A model generated the notes under the pieces. The model had not been told where the DNA came from. It ran no database searches and was given only the letters and a program-made list of their open reading frames with translations. The translations under genes were made by a program, and so were the position numbers. Source: Volutella citrinella (Eukaryota; Ascomycota; Sordariomycetes; Hypocreales; Nectriaceae). From it: 64,000 bases of DNA. Below, piece after piece: positions 42,736 to 52,907 of this stretch (position 1 is the stretch's first letter; every line of letters begins with the position of its first letter). Location: assembly GCA_034401135.1 (NCBI GenBank), contig JAWZSP010000001.1, forward strand, positions 5,766,001 to 5,830,000, read 5' to 3'.

Positions 42736-43998
42736 TTAATAAGGCGCATCCCCGTGAGTCAACACAACCTGGCGAATCGTGTCATCCTCGTTAAAGTGCA
42801 TCTTGTCAATCGCGATATACCGCTGCCCAATGTTGGCATTGTCCATGGCCCGCGCGTGGTACACAATGTAGTAGCCGCCCTCATCCTTGAGCACCGAGTG
42901 GTGGCCTGTGGCCTGGGAGACCTTGTAGTCAGTGGCCAGGACAGTTCCCTTGCGCTGGAACTTTTCATGGGGCGTCCGGGCCATGCCGTAGGCAACGGTG
43001 TAGTTTGCGGCGCCGTACCAGTTCTCGGACCACATCAGGTAGTACCAGCCGTTGCGCTTCAGCATGTAGGGGCCTTCGGCGTAGATTCCCTCGGGCGTAC
43101 GGTCGCCGGTGATGTCGGTCGAGGGTCCGATGGTCTTCATGTCGTCGTTGAGGTCCGAGATGACGCACACGCCGTTGCCCCAGATGTAGTACCACTTGCC
43201 ATCGTCGTCCTTGAAGATCATCTGGTCAATCTGCACGGCATCATGGCCCTGCTCCCTCGACGACACGATGGGGTCCTCGCGCCAGTCGATAAAGGGCCCC
43301 GCGGGAGAGTCGGCCACGGCAACGCCCATGCCCTTAGGGTTGTCGTTGGGCATGTTGGCCGTGTAGTAGAGGAAGTACCGACCGTCGCGCTCCACCACCG
43401 AGGGCGCCCAGATGTTGTTCTTGGCCCACTTGGAGGCGGTGCCGGCCTTGAAGACGGCCGTGTGCTTGGTCCAGTTGATCAGGTCCTTGCTGGAGTGGGC
43501 GTCCATCTCGTCTGTGGCACCGCCCTCGGACGACGTGGCGTAGATCCAGTACGTGTCGCCAAACTTGGCAACGTCAGGGTCGGCGTACCAGCCGGGGAAG
43601 AGGGGGTTGGTCCAGGTCGAAGCAGCCGAGGTGGTCGAGGTTGTGGTGGTGGTAGTAGGCTCGGGAGTGGTGGTTGGCGCAGGAGTGGTTGACTCGGTGG
43701 TGGATGTGTTTTCAGTGGTGACAGTCGACTCAGTGGTAGCAGTCGACTCAGTAGAAGTGGTTGTCTCGGTAGTCGAAGTCGTATCAGTAGTATAAATTGT
43801 CTCAGTAGCAGAAATGGTCGTCTCAGTCAGGGTGCCAGTAGTGGTGGTCTCGTCAGACTTGGTGCTGAGGGTAGCAGGCCCGGTGCTGGTCGTGATGGAG
43901 AGACTAATACTGGAAGACGGCTTGGGCTTGCAAGGGCCGGCAGCCGTCAAAAGCGGCTGGGCAAGCAGCAAAAGCTGCAGAAACGAACGAAAGGCCAT
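42736..43998 (-). CDS. Secreted glycoside hydrolase family 43 (arabinan/xylan-active type)
   Basis: Intronless, 420 residues; the start at 43998 (MAFRSFLQLLLLAQPLLTAAG) is a clear signal peptide. An upstream in-frame ATG at 44061 would mask it. A Thr/Ser linker of about 110 residues (repeats of TTES/STTE), probably O-glycosylated, precedes a five-bladed propeller. Its marks are the catalytic base Asp in GWYADPDVAKFGDTYWIYAT, the pKa-modulating Asp in QIDQMIFKDDDGKWYYIWG and the acid Glu in GIYAEGPYMLKRNGWYYLMW. The linker is N-terminal to the catalytic domain with no carbohydrate-binding module before it, which is unusual and may indicate cell-wall tethering. Likely role: plant polysaccharide side-chain or arabinan degradation outside the cell. 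Confidence 0.92.
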   Translation of the reverse strand: MAFRSFLQLLLLAQPLLTAAGPCKPKPSSSISLSITTSTGPATLSTKSDETTTTGTLTETTISATETIYTTDTTSTTETTTSTESTATTESTVTTENTSTTESTTPAPTTTPEPTTTTTTSTTSAASTWTNPLFPGWYADPDVAKFGDTYWIYATSSEGGATDEMDAHSSKDLINWTKHTAVFKAGTASKWAKNNIWAPSVVERDGRYFLYYTANMPNDNPKGMGVAVADSPAGPFIDWREDPIVSSREQGHDAVQIDQMIFKDDDGKWYYIWGNGVCVISDLNDDMKTIGPSTDITGDRTPEGIYAEGPYMLKRNGWYYLMWSENWYGAANYTVAYGMARTPHEKFQRKGTVLATDYKVSQATGHHSVLKDEGGYYIVYHARAMDNANIGQRYIAIDKMHFNEDDTIRQVVLTHGDAPY

Positions 43999-45509
43999 GA
44001 TGGCTTGGAACGAGTGTGGACAGGTCTGGAATAACAGAATGAGCGACAAGAGACAAAACAATAGCAGAACGAATGAAGACGAACCGGTAATGATTCAGGT
44101 CCGAAAGAAAGCCAAAGTCTCTGGCGGCGGGTGTTTGCTATTTAACTGAATCCAGGGCTGAGCGCCATGTCGACCAAAGTCCCTTTGGTGTGGAGCGACG
44201 GGGTCTGCTGCATCGTGCACCAACACCAGACGCTAGGCAGGAATGGATGCGGGAGTAGAAATGAGCTCTGACAGACTCTTCCTTGAATGGGGCCAGGGCT
44301 GCTAGCGAATGTCATGCTCCCAGACGCAGGTTGGCTGGATATGCAGCCAGCGCCTCAACAGACCATTCCAGGAAGCACAGCAAACTGAACAAAGCCCTGC
44401 GCAGGCTTCAATTCGGCAACATTCTTCGATACCAGGACCTGCGAAATGAAGTGCTCTCCCTATACGGTTGAGCCAGTCGTCTCCCCGTCTCCGTCTTCTT
44501 GGCCCACAGTTTCATATTGCAGAGCAGTGGGCTGAGATGCATCCTCACTCGGGACTTTGGTCAAATGCTGGTGATCAGAGCTTGAAATGATTGAAATGAA
44601 GGCCACAGCGAATGGGAGACGGACGGTGCCTGGAGTGCAAGGGACTTTGGGCTTCAGCCCGGCCCACCTCGGTGGGTCCTTCACGTGGTCTGGGCGTGGA
44701 TCTGTTCCGTTCCGTGCGGAGGTCTAGGTACGGTACGGCCTACTGAGGCGTCACGGCACCCTTGCTTTGGCGCAGGTCCTGACAGCTGTGACGATGGCTG
44801 GCTCCCATCCTAGCTTGTTCCCATCTTCGCTTGTTCCCTAGTCGTAGCAACACTCCCTTCTGCTTTGAGAAACACTTGTTGAAATGCTTAGTTGTATAAC
44901 CTACTCTTATTTAAAGGATAGTGCATCTACTGGCCGCGTTTGTGTAGGTAATTCGCACCTTTTTTACAGTGTTTGTTAAAAATCAACTCCTTTATATTAA
45001 CTATCAACACTGGAGCGGCGAGATTACAAAGAAAGAAAGAAAGCTGATCTGGCCTAGAGCATATTGGAAAATGAGGGCAATACAAATCCACGCTGGGGGA
45101 CACGAGAGAACTGCTCGCACCTGCGAATAAATTTGACGACTGCTCTTGACGCAGCTTTAAACATGGTCAGCATCAAATGCGATATCCCGATGATGGCGTC
45201 CAGGAGAAGGTGGGGCAAGCGGCAAGGGGTATGCAGTCTTGGCAACTAGTGGCTCGCTTGGATGGATGGACAGGCATCCTGGGGGCCAAACCAACAACCC
45301 GGCGCCTCTACTATTGGACAAGATGACGGCGGCATCTCCACCGCGGGAGTTTCCTGGCGCTTAATTTCATTAGCAGCCTGTCTGTCCCCCATCCCTGACA
45401 GATGAGTTGATCTCCACTGCCTTGCTCGACGGGACTCTCTGCTGATCGATCGTCCCATCTCGATTACCGATACACCAACAGTAGCGACCAAGTGTGAGCG
45501 GCCCATGTC
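43999..45509. other. 1.5-kb intergenic region
   Basis: Promoter of the GH43 gene (44000-44160) and of the large ankyrin gene. No ORF in it has support. The 44880-45010 stretch is AT-rich and lies next to the repeat at 44803-44857. Confidence 0.4.
44803..44857 (-). repeat. Dispersed repeat with TGTTGCTAC..GGGAACAAGC motif, copy 1
   Basis: Read on the minus strand it contains GTGTTGCTAC, TAGGGAACAAGC, GAAGATGGGAACAAGC and TAGGAT. The same series is found on the plus strand at 52758-52822. The TGTTG start resembles fungal LTR ends, but no partner LTR or retrotransposon ORF is visible. Confidence 0.6.
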
Positions 45510-48500
45510 ATGTCGAGCTACGCCCGTCTCATTCTGCTGGCCGGCTTCCCGCTTAGCGTTCGCGCCGACTGGTGGGATGACTTCTCCAACAATCTGGCGA
45601 CCGATCTGGCGCCGTTTATCGCCCTTTTCGGCGAGCAAGTAACGAAGCAGTATCTCAGCGAGAGCGTCACCCTCCTAGATTACTTCATTTTCGCCATGGC
45701 CCCTATGGGTATCATTACTGCCATCGTCTCAGCCATCCGCGTGTGCGGCAGTCCGTCACTGCGAGCCTTTATTGGGCGGGCACAGGAGGGACGAGGCCTG
45801 CCCGAGGCCGAGCTTTGCTCATCTACGAGTCGAGATGTCTGCGAGCTGTACAACAACGGAGGGATAGCTCGTGTGTTTGGACGCCCCAAGATCCTGGAGA
45901 TTGTCTTCGACCCGGCAGATGATGCTTCCACGAACCACGCCAGGATATATACATTCCGGGAGTATACCGACAAGGACGGCCCACAGACGTGGAAAAGACA
46001 CCCCGACACGGACACAGAAAGACCCTATAGCGATGACGAAAAGACGATTGCATCTGCGGGATCGACAATGTCACGCCCACGTCCCGAGCAGTTTGCCCCA
46101 AACCTTTCCCTCAACGTCGGCATCAAACGAAAGCCGCAGTGGGTGTTTGTGTTCGTCGCCGTACTGGGCTTCACCCTACAGACAGGTGTCCTGGTATTTG
46201 CAGCGATGGCGACCTACCGCCTGAAATGGAACAAGGGAGACAAGGCCCCGGACTCGTACGCTTGCCCGTTGACCATGATTGGAACAGGCCTCCAGTGCAG
46301 CGGCGTCTACCTCTGCGCCAGGTTGATAGGCGAGAGCACGGTGGAAGAAGTCTATCGCCGAACACAGCCAGCCGCGGGCAAACAGTCTGGAGACGCAAAG
46401 AAAGGCCGCTCGTCATTCATCTGGCTACAGCCCGGCGGACAGATTATCGGCGACCAGACATTTGATGCATTTTGCTACAGCGACCACGACGAACCTTTGC
46501 AAGAATATGTCATCTCAACCAAGGAGAGAACCAAAGACTCGGAGTTGAGAGTATGGGTGGCAGTCTGCACAACCATTGTCGGCTTCATCCTGCAATTCAT
46601 TGGGTTTCGAGGCATCCACTCGTCCGTGGCCGTGGCTCAACTCGGATCTATCGTCCTCATGAGCGCAGCGCGGGCTGGGCTCCGTATGCAACGGTTGAAG
46701 ACGACCGACAACTTCTTCGTCGACTGCCCTGACGAGATCCTTGGGCATGAGCTTGACTGGTTGGCCCTGCACATTGGAAAACTCAGCAAACCTGGCCCGG
46801 ATTCCCCCCCGATACTGAAGCAGCCGACACCCGGAAGTCGGTTACTCTGGACATTTTGTGGATCAGCGACCAGGAACAGCACCGTATGGTCGAAAGCGAC
46901 TCCGCAGGGCGAGGCCGGCATTGTAGGCGACGTCTTTGCGTATCGATCTCGGCTTGCAGATCTTACTGGAGCCCAGAGTACTCGAGCGAGGACGGCTAAT
47001 TCTGCAAGGACATTTGACGCCGAAATGGTCGAAGTCCGCCGGGAGGCGAAAAAGCTCGCGGCTGCCATCTCATCCGTCGTGGAGACGCTTTTCTCGGGCG
47101 GTTACATCAAGGATCGAAAAGGCGAGTCCCTATGGTGGTCATTCGACTGCTCTGTCGTCCTTACAGACCTGTCTACCAAGGCGGAGAAGACGGCCACTGG
47201 CACTAAGCCCCATCGACAGACTCTGTTCCTGAACCTGGGCCAAAGAGCCGAAGAAACTGATTTGAATAACGAACTGAAACTAGAGGCGCTTCTCGGTCTG
47301 TGGGTTTGGTCCCTGACATCAGACCCCGCCGTGGAGGTCTCAGATCGCACTACCTCACTCAGAAGATCCCGGGCAGAGGAGGTAGCCATGAGGCTTGCCG
47401 TTGGCTCCAGCAAAACCTTGGAGTACCTGAAAATGTGGCTACCACACGACAAGTTTGTATTCGAGGAACTCACTCGAGTATCTGACAGTCAATGTTACGA
47501 ACCAGGCCAACTCTGGCATCTCGATGCGAACAAGTACAGGTTGCTCCCCCGAAAGCTTCCGGACAATCTAGAACCAAAACCAAAAGACCCCGTGGTTCGG
47601 ACTTTTGGCTCGTATGTAACGGAAAACATCAGGGAGGTTGAGCACCGCACGGCGAGAACACCAGCATACACACAAACGATTTGGGCAAGCACGACGAGGA
47701 GCAGCAGCCTTTTATCCATGTGTTCGCAGGAAGTCTTTGGCTCATTCCTCGCGAGTATCACTGGGGCCATCGATGACCCAGGGCCCATAAACATCCACGA
47801 AAACAACCGAGGCTTTGTCTTGGAGAACCAGCTTGTATCAGACGTAATGAAGGCATTCGCTGAGAGTCAGCTGGGGACCCGAGATGACGCCCTGCTCAGC
47901 ATGCTGCCAGCGATGATTGGCAAGCTGCCATCCTCTTCTGCAGAAGACAGTCTACCAGCAGCGAAACGAAGATCCAACATGCATCGAAAAGAGAAGGAGT
48001 GGGAGCAGGCCGAGTCAGTCCTGAGATGGGCATGGGGAATATGTGTCAACTCCCAGCCTGGCCCTAACAGCTCGACGGAGCGGGTTCCGAGAGGAACGGA
48101 CTATGCTACTCAAGCCGCCTCTGCCCTGGCAGAACTGTATCGGTTGGCTTTGGTGGATAAAGATGCCAAAGAACTTGGTTCCAAGGGAATTCAATGGCTT
48201 CAAAGGCAGAAGGCTGGGCGGTCAGAGTCTTGTTGTCGCGTTATTGACTGTTATGGAGCAGTACTGAGGGCCTTTGAAGACGAAACAAAACAACATCCTT
48301 TGATTGCTCACTTAATGAAGTTGAGGCAGGCCCTGGAGGCTGAGGGTACAAGTTTGACGGATATCAACGACGGGGATCCGTTGGCCACAGCCCGTACCGG
48401 CCATGAAGTGCCCGACAGCCAAACGGCCGGGTTGGGTTACGATTTTGACCTGGCTGTACTGTTATTGTGGCTCACTGAGGAGACAGAGGCGCTGAGAAAG

Positions 48501-51500
48501 AAGGATTGGCAGATTGACGACAGCAAAGGCTACGCTCTTTGCATGGCGGCAAAGCAGGCATGGACCACAGCAGTGCTCTCATTGCTCGAGCTCGCTACCA
48601 ATCCGGAATTCCGGGACGCGGACTTCAAGACGCCGCTGATTCATGCCGCATCCAGTGGGGATGCTGAGGCAACCAAGGAGTTGTTGAATTTGGTCAAGTC
48701 TCCGAGTTTACAGGACAGCCAGGGGAGATGTGCTCTCTCCTATGCAGCGGAGCGAGGACACGATGCAGTCGTCACGCTGCTGCTGCACGACAACAGAAAC
48801 TCCCCAGACTTGTACGATATTGATGGACACACTCCGTTGTTTTACGCGTCAAGAAGTGGCCATGGCACCATCGTCACCGCGCTTCTGCGGACCGACAATG
48901 TCAATGTATGCGCGAGGAGTGGAAGCCTGACACCCCTCTGGGTTGCCGCCGAGCTTGGACATGGCGCAATTGTCCAGATGTTGCTCAATAAATCCCAGGA
49001 CACTATCGAGGTCGACGACTCGGAGAAGCGCACGCCCATTTCAAAGGCCGCGGAAAACGGACACGTGGATGTCGTCAAGCTGTTGCTCCAGACTGGCACC
49101 GTCAACGTCGACGCAAAGTGCGTGCGAGGACGGACGCCATACTCGTATGCGGCTGGGAATGGCCACCACGAGGTTGCTAAGCTTCTGCATGATACTGGAA
49201 AAGTCGATCAAGGGGCCAAGTGCGAGGACGGGCGGACGCCATTGTCGTATGCGGCTGGGAATGGGCACTACGCCATGACCCAGTTGCTGGCCAACCTCAG
49301 TGGTCAAATGGAAACATGCAACCGTGGTCGATCACCAATTTCATTCGCCGCAGAGAGAGGACACGCAGAGATTGTTCGCATTCTAACAACGAAGTATCGT
49401 GAACATGTCTACGGCGCAGACGACACTGGGAATACGCCGCTTGCATATGCCGCGGCTGCTGGTCACGAGGAAGTCGTCAGGATGCTCATTGGGCTGCCTT
49501 CAAGCATGGACGGCTACAAGGGAGCAGAACATGAATTATCCATGGCGGCGCGAAACGGACATGGCGCAGTTGTATCGATTTTTCTTAAGGCAGAAGATGT
49601 GGTCGTTGACTCCCAGGACCCCCAAGACAGGGGCACGCCACTTGCATGGGCCGCACGAAACGGGCACGACGCCGTTGTCCATCAGTTGCTCGCCACTGGA
49701 AAGGTTGATGTCAACGCAGAGGCATCTTTTACAACGACGTCGTTGATGTCGGCGGCGCAAAATGGGCACCAGGCTGTCATCGCGCGGTTGCTTGCCGCTG
49801 ACGGCATCGATGTGAACAAGCAGACCTTCAGAGGGCACACGGCGCTCATGATGGCTGTTGAAGGGAAGAATGGTTCGATTGCGGACATGATTCTCAAGAC
49901 TGGCAAGGCGGACTTGGGGCTCCAGAACGAAGAAGGTGAGACAGCGCTCATGTTGGCCTTGGACTCAGGCCACGACGTCATGTCTGAAGTAGCGCTGTGG
50001 ACGGGCACTCTTGACGTGGATATCTATGACTTCCGTGGAAGGAACACACTTTGCTGTGCTGTCGCTGCCAACAACACGGCGCTGGTGAGGATGCTGCTCG
50101 AAGCCGGCAGCAGCGTGCAGATTACGGATGCTACTCGCGAGATGTCGCCGCTCTGTCTTGCGGCTCGCCGCGGTAATACGGAAATTGTTGAGCTGCTGCT
50201 CGAAGAAATGCCTTTGGATCTAAACACATCGCACAGCCGCGAGGGGACACCGCTCTATGTCGCAGCGCAACAAGGCCACGAAGCAGTCGTCAAGCTGTTG
50301 CTTGAAGCGGACGATATCGATCCCGATGCCAGAAATAGCCATGATGGCCGCACACCGCTGCTCGGGGCAATTGTTGGAGGGCACGCCGGGATTGTCGATT
50401 TGCTACTTGGGACCGGCAAAGTGGATGTCAATGCCAGGGACAATGATGGCACCTCTCCTATCTCTTCAGCCGTGTTTGGTGAAGGCGAGGCCATTATGCG
50501 ACGCCTTGCGGAAGTGGATGGACTGGATTGGAGCGTCAAGGATAAATGGGACCGAACTCCGCTCATTCTAGCTGCGGAATGGGGCATGAAGGACATGGTA
50601 GGGCTGATTCTTGGAACCAGCGACATGGACGTGGATGCCGCAGACGACGAAGGCCAAACAGCCCTCTTCAAGGCCGCATCCAAAGGGTACACTGACGTTG
50701 CAAAGCTGCTTCTGGAGACGGGCATGGTGGACGTGGAAGCCAAGGACAAGAAAAAACACTCGCCCTTTTTCAAGGCAGCAGAAAATGGGCACTCGGAGAT
50801 GGTCGCACTGCTTCTGGAGAATGGCATGGTGGACGTGGAAGCCAAGGACAAGAGAAAACACACGCCCTTTTTCAAGGCAGTAGAGAATGGGCACGTTGAC
50901 ACTGTCAAGCAGCTTCTAGCTACGGGCAAGGCCAACATCAATATCAGGGATGCCCTTGGTCGCACGCCCTTGTCAATGGCTATCCAGCATGGTAGCACGG
51001 CAGTCGTGGAGCTGCTCTTGGGACTCGACGACATTAACGCCAAGGACGACGACACGGGCGAAACTGCGCTCATGGCAGCCGCAAGACAGGGAAAGGCAGA
51101 CATAGTCAAGTTGCTGTTACGATCTGGCCGGGTCGACATCAACGCCATGGACAAGCACGGCCAAACAGCGTTGATGAACGCGGCATCACGGCGGGACGGG
51201 GCGGAAGTCAAGATGCTGCTCGATGCGGGATGCGATGCCAGCGCTCGCAATGTCCGCGGGCAGACGGCGCTCTGGATTGCCGTCAGGAGCAAAAACGTCG
51301 ACGTAGTTGCGCTCCTCTTGGAGACTGGCGGTTGCAGCCTCAGCGACAGAGACATCGACGGACGGACGGCTCTATTTGCATTGGAGGGGGGCCATTGGTC
51401 ATCCAACATGGAGCCTCAGGGCGCTCAGGACATGATCAAGGCTCTGCTTAGAGCTGGTCTCGACCCCAGCGTCAGGGACAACGGTCGGGAGATGGCGGAG

Positions 51501-51578
51501 GAGCGCGTCGGCCAAAATCATGCGAAGCTATCTGCCTATATCCAGAGGCTCCGCCAGAATCATCATTTGGGAACGTGA
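45510..51578 (+). CDS. Giant membrane-anchored ankyrin-repeat protein, 2022 residues
   Basis: One uninterrupted exon of 6.07 kb. The start ATG 45510 gives MSSYARLILLAGFPLSVRAD, a signal-peptide-like segment. Hydrophobic segments follow at about residues 58-78 (FIFAMAPMGIITAIVSAI), 210-235 (WVFVFVAVLGFTLQTGVLVF), 348-366 (VAVCTTIVGFILQFIGF) and 373-392, so the N-terminal 400 residues are membrane-associated. A middle region (400-1020) has no domain I know and is predicted globular. About 28 ankyrin units fill residues 1025-2010 (such as GRTPLSYAAGNGHYAMTQLL; GETALMAAARQGKADIVKLL). Fungal proteins of this plan are common, unstudied and expanded beside NLR-like genes. Ankyrin units 6/7 and 21/22/23 are nearly identical at DNA level. 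No NACHT or kinase domain is present. Its role is unknown. Confidence 0.9.
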   Translation: MSSYARLILLAGFPLSVRADWWDDFSNNLATDLAPFIALFGEQVTKQYLSESVTLLDYFIFAMAPMGIITAIVSAIRVCGSPSLRAFIGRAQEGRGLPEAELCSSTSRDVCELYNNGGIARVFGRPKILEIVFDPADDASTNHARIYTFREYTDKDGPQTWKRHPDTDTERPYSDDEKTIASAGSTMSRPRPEQFAPNLSLNVGIKRKPQWVFVFVAVLGFTLQTGVLVFAAMATYRLKWNKGDKAPDSYACPLTMIGTGLQCSGVYLCARLIGESTVEEVYRRTQPAAGKQSGDAKKGRSSFIWLQPGGQIIGDQTFDAFCYSDHDEPLQEYVISTKERTKDSELRVWVAVCTTIVGFILQFIGFRGIHSSVAVAQLGSIVLMSAARAGLRMQRLKTTDNFFVDCPDEILGHELDWLALHIGKLSKPGPDSPPILKQPTPGSRLLWTFCGSATRNSTVWSKATPQGEAGIVGDVFAYRSRLADLTGAQSTRARTANSARTFDAEMVEVRREAKKLAAAISSVVETLFSGGYIKDRKGESLWWSFDCSVVLTDLSTKAEKTATGTKPHRQTLFLNLGQRAEETDLNNELKLEALLGLWVWSLTSDPAVEVSDRTTSLRRSRAEEVAMRLAVGSSKTLEYLKMWLPHDKFVFEELTRVSDSQCYEPGQLWHLDANKYRLLPRKLPDNLEPKPKDPVVRTFGSYVTENIREVEHRTARTPAYTQTIWASTTRSSSLLSMCSQEVFGSFLASITGAIDDPGPINIHENNRGFVLENQLVSDVMKAFAESQLGTRDDALLSMLPAMIGKLPSSSAEDSLPAAKRRSNMHRKEKEWEQAESVLRWAWGICVNSQPGPNSSTERVPRGTDYATQAASALAELYRLALVDKDAKELGSKGIQWLQRQKAGRSESCCRVIDCYGAVLRAFEDETKQHPLIAHLMKLRQALEAEGTSLTDINDGDPLATARTGHEVPDSQTAGLGYDFDLAVLLLWLTEETEALRKKDWQIDDSKGYALCMAAKQAWTTAVLSLLELATNPEFRDADFKTPLIHAASSGDAEATKELLNLVKSPSLQDSQGRCALSYAAERGHDAVVTLLLHDNRNSPDLYDIDGHTPLFYASRSGHGTIVTALLRTDNVNVCARSGSLTPLWVAAELGHGAIVQMLLNKSQDTIEVDDSEKRTPISKAAENGHVDVVKLLLQTGTVNVDAKCVRGRTPYSYAAGNGHHEVAKLLHDTGKVDQGAKCEDGRTPLSYAAGNGHYAMTQLLANLSGQMETCNRGRSPISFAAERGHAEIVRILTTKYREHVYGADDTGNTPLAYAAAAGHEEVVRMLIGLPSSMDGYKGAEHELSMAARNGHGAVVSIFLKAEDVVVDSQDPQDRGTPLAWAARNGHDAVVHQLLATGKVDVNAEASFTTTSLMSAAQNGHQAVIARLLAADGIDVNKQTFRGHTALMMAVEGKNGSIADMILKTGKADLGLQNEEGETALMLALDSGHDVMSEVALWTGTLDVDIYDFRGRNTLCCAVAANNTALVRMLLEAGSSVQITDATREMSPLCLAARRGNTEIVELLLEEMPLDLNTSHSREGTPLYVAAQQGHEAVVKLLLEADDIDPDARNSHDGRTPLLGAIVGGHAGIVDLLLGTGKVDVNARDNDGTSPISSAVFGEGEAIMRRLAEVDGLDWSVKDKWDRTPLILAAEWGMKDMVGLILGTSDMDVDAADDEGQTALFKAASKGYTDVAKLLLETGMVDVEAKDKKKHSPFFKAAENGHSEMVALLLENGMVDVEAKDKRKHTPFFKAVENGHVDTVKQLLATGKANINIRDALGRTPLSMAIQHGSTAVVELLLGLDDINAKDDDTGETALMAAARQGKADIVKLLLRSGRVDINAMDKHGQTALMNAASRRDGAEVKMLLDAGCDASARNVRGQTALWIAVRSKNVDVVALLLETGGCSLSDRDIDGRTALFALEGGHWSSNMEPQGAQDMIKALLRAGLDPSVRDNGREMAEERVGQNHAKLSAYIQRLRQNHHLGT

Positions 51579-52757
51579 CTCGATGAGTCCCTAGGTGGAC
51601 GCTTTGGATGAGATGCAGTTTGGACTTGGACGACAGACGATGCAAATACACCCCAAGACGTACAAAATGAGATTAAACGGACGGTTCCAGATGCTAGTCA
51701 CCAGGCCTTTTGTTACAGGAGACAAGCATTTGAAATGTTCATCACAAGTTCACAACAGCCACCCACCCGGTCTGGCGACGACAATCTTGTCCTGCTTCTA
51801 CTTCAGTCTCTGGAGCATGGAATTCCATCCCTGGTATTTTGCTCTAATTTTAATAGCAGTGTATAAACTATATACCAGCAAGATCCTACCCAAGTCTTTA
51901 GATAGTGCTCAGCTGCATAATGCATAGTAAGTACTATCAGAAAACTGCAACCAGGCGATGCTAACCATGATCTAACAAGCCTCTGGTGATGCTCACGATT
52001 CCCAACTCCTCCGTCACGCGATGAGTGTGAAGACGACGCCCCTGGCAGTGTTCTCAGGGTGCCAGGATCGACCGACTGGTGAGGTAATAAGTGACAGACC
52101 ATTACAAAGAAAGGGAAGCTACAACAGAGCCGACCACATAGTTGGCAGATGCCCACCCAGTCAGTGTACTGGGCTCCCTTGTTGAAGGATTTCAAAAGAT
52201 CCCTGTCCCTGCCTGCGCCTTTATAGAAAGCAGTATTTCAACAGCACCAAGACAGCCGCGGATACCCTGAAAGCGCTATTTGATCCTTCAGCACAACCCT
52301 AGATTTGAACAAGCCAACGCGCCCGTTGTGACCTAATTAACCGACAATGGCAGCTTAAATTGCGTTATGTGGCGCGCATATCTGTCACAAAGGAGCCCGA
52401 TTGCGCCATTGCATCGAGCCGTCAACCACATGAGCAACTCTCCTAGCATCCTTCAGCTCATAGCGCTTGGTTGATAGTCCGACAGAGAGTTCCCATCCTG
52501 CTCAGGAGGATGCGTGGGAGTTCGTAAATCATCGCAGGCTAGTCGGCTCCTCATGAACGCACTAGAGGGTGAGGGAACGGATTGTATTTATTCGCCCTAT
52601 CTGTGAAACTTGGTCTAATGGGCCATCTAGTGAGGTCCGCGAACTAGAGGAGAAGCTTGAATTCTTCGAAATGGCAATATCGACGATAGGCCCTCTCAAA
52701 AGTCGTTGAAATTCTGCTATGCACTGCATCCGTTCCCCTCGCAGGGACTTGTAATAA
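51579..52757. other. Intergenic region without a supported gene
   Basis: 1.2 kb, compositionally neutral; small ORFs only. It ends at the second copy of the TGTTGCTAC repeat. Confidence 0.35.
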
Positions 52758-52822
52758 GGGGGTGTTGCTACTAGAGAACAAGCTAAGATGGGAACAGACT
52801 AGAATAGGAACAAGCTAGGATT
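52758..52822 (+). repeat. Dispersed repeat with TGTTGCTAC..GGGAACA motif, copy 2 (inverted relative to copy 1)
   Basis: Contains GTGTTGCTACTAG, GAACAAGCTAAGATGGGAACA and GGAACAAGCTAGGAT, matching the reverse complement of 44803-44857. Copy 2 has an extra internal GACTAGAATAGGAACA. A TATATATA stretch follows at 52859, as in many LTR promoters. Confidence 0.6.
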
Positions 52823-52907
52823 ATGTTACGAACTCTGATAAAACACAGTTACTAGACTATATATACCCTCCTGTAACCCTCTCCTTGCCCTCATTCAAAG
52901 TCAATAA

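Noticed and set aside
42643..43692. 349-codon plus-strand ORF opposite GH43
   Set aside because: Val/Gly/His-rich antisense frame; the GH43 motifs on the minus strand are clear.
50255..51409. 384-codon minus-strand ORF opposite the ankyrin repeats
   Set aside because: Ser/Ala-rich periodic shadow produced by the repeated ankyrin codons.
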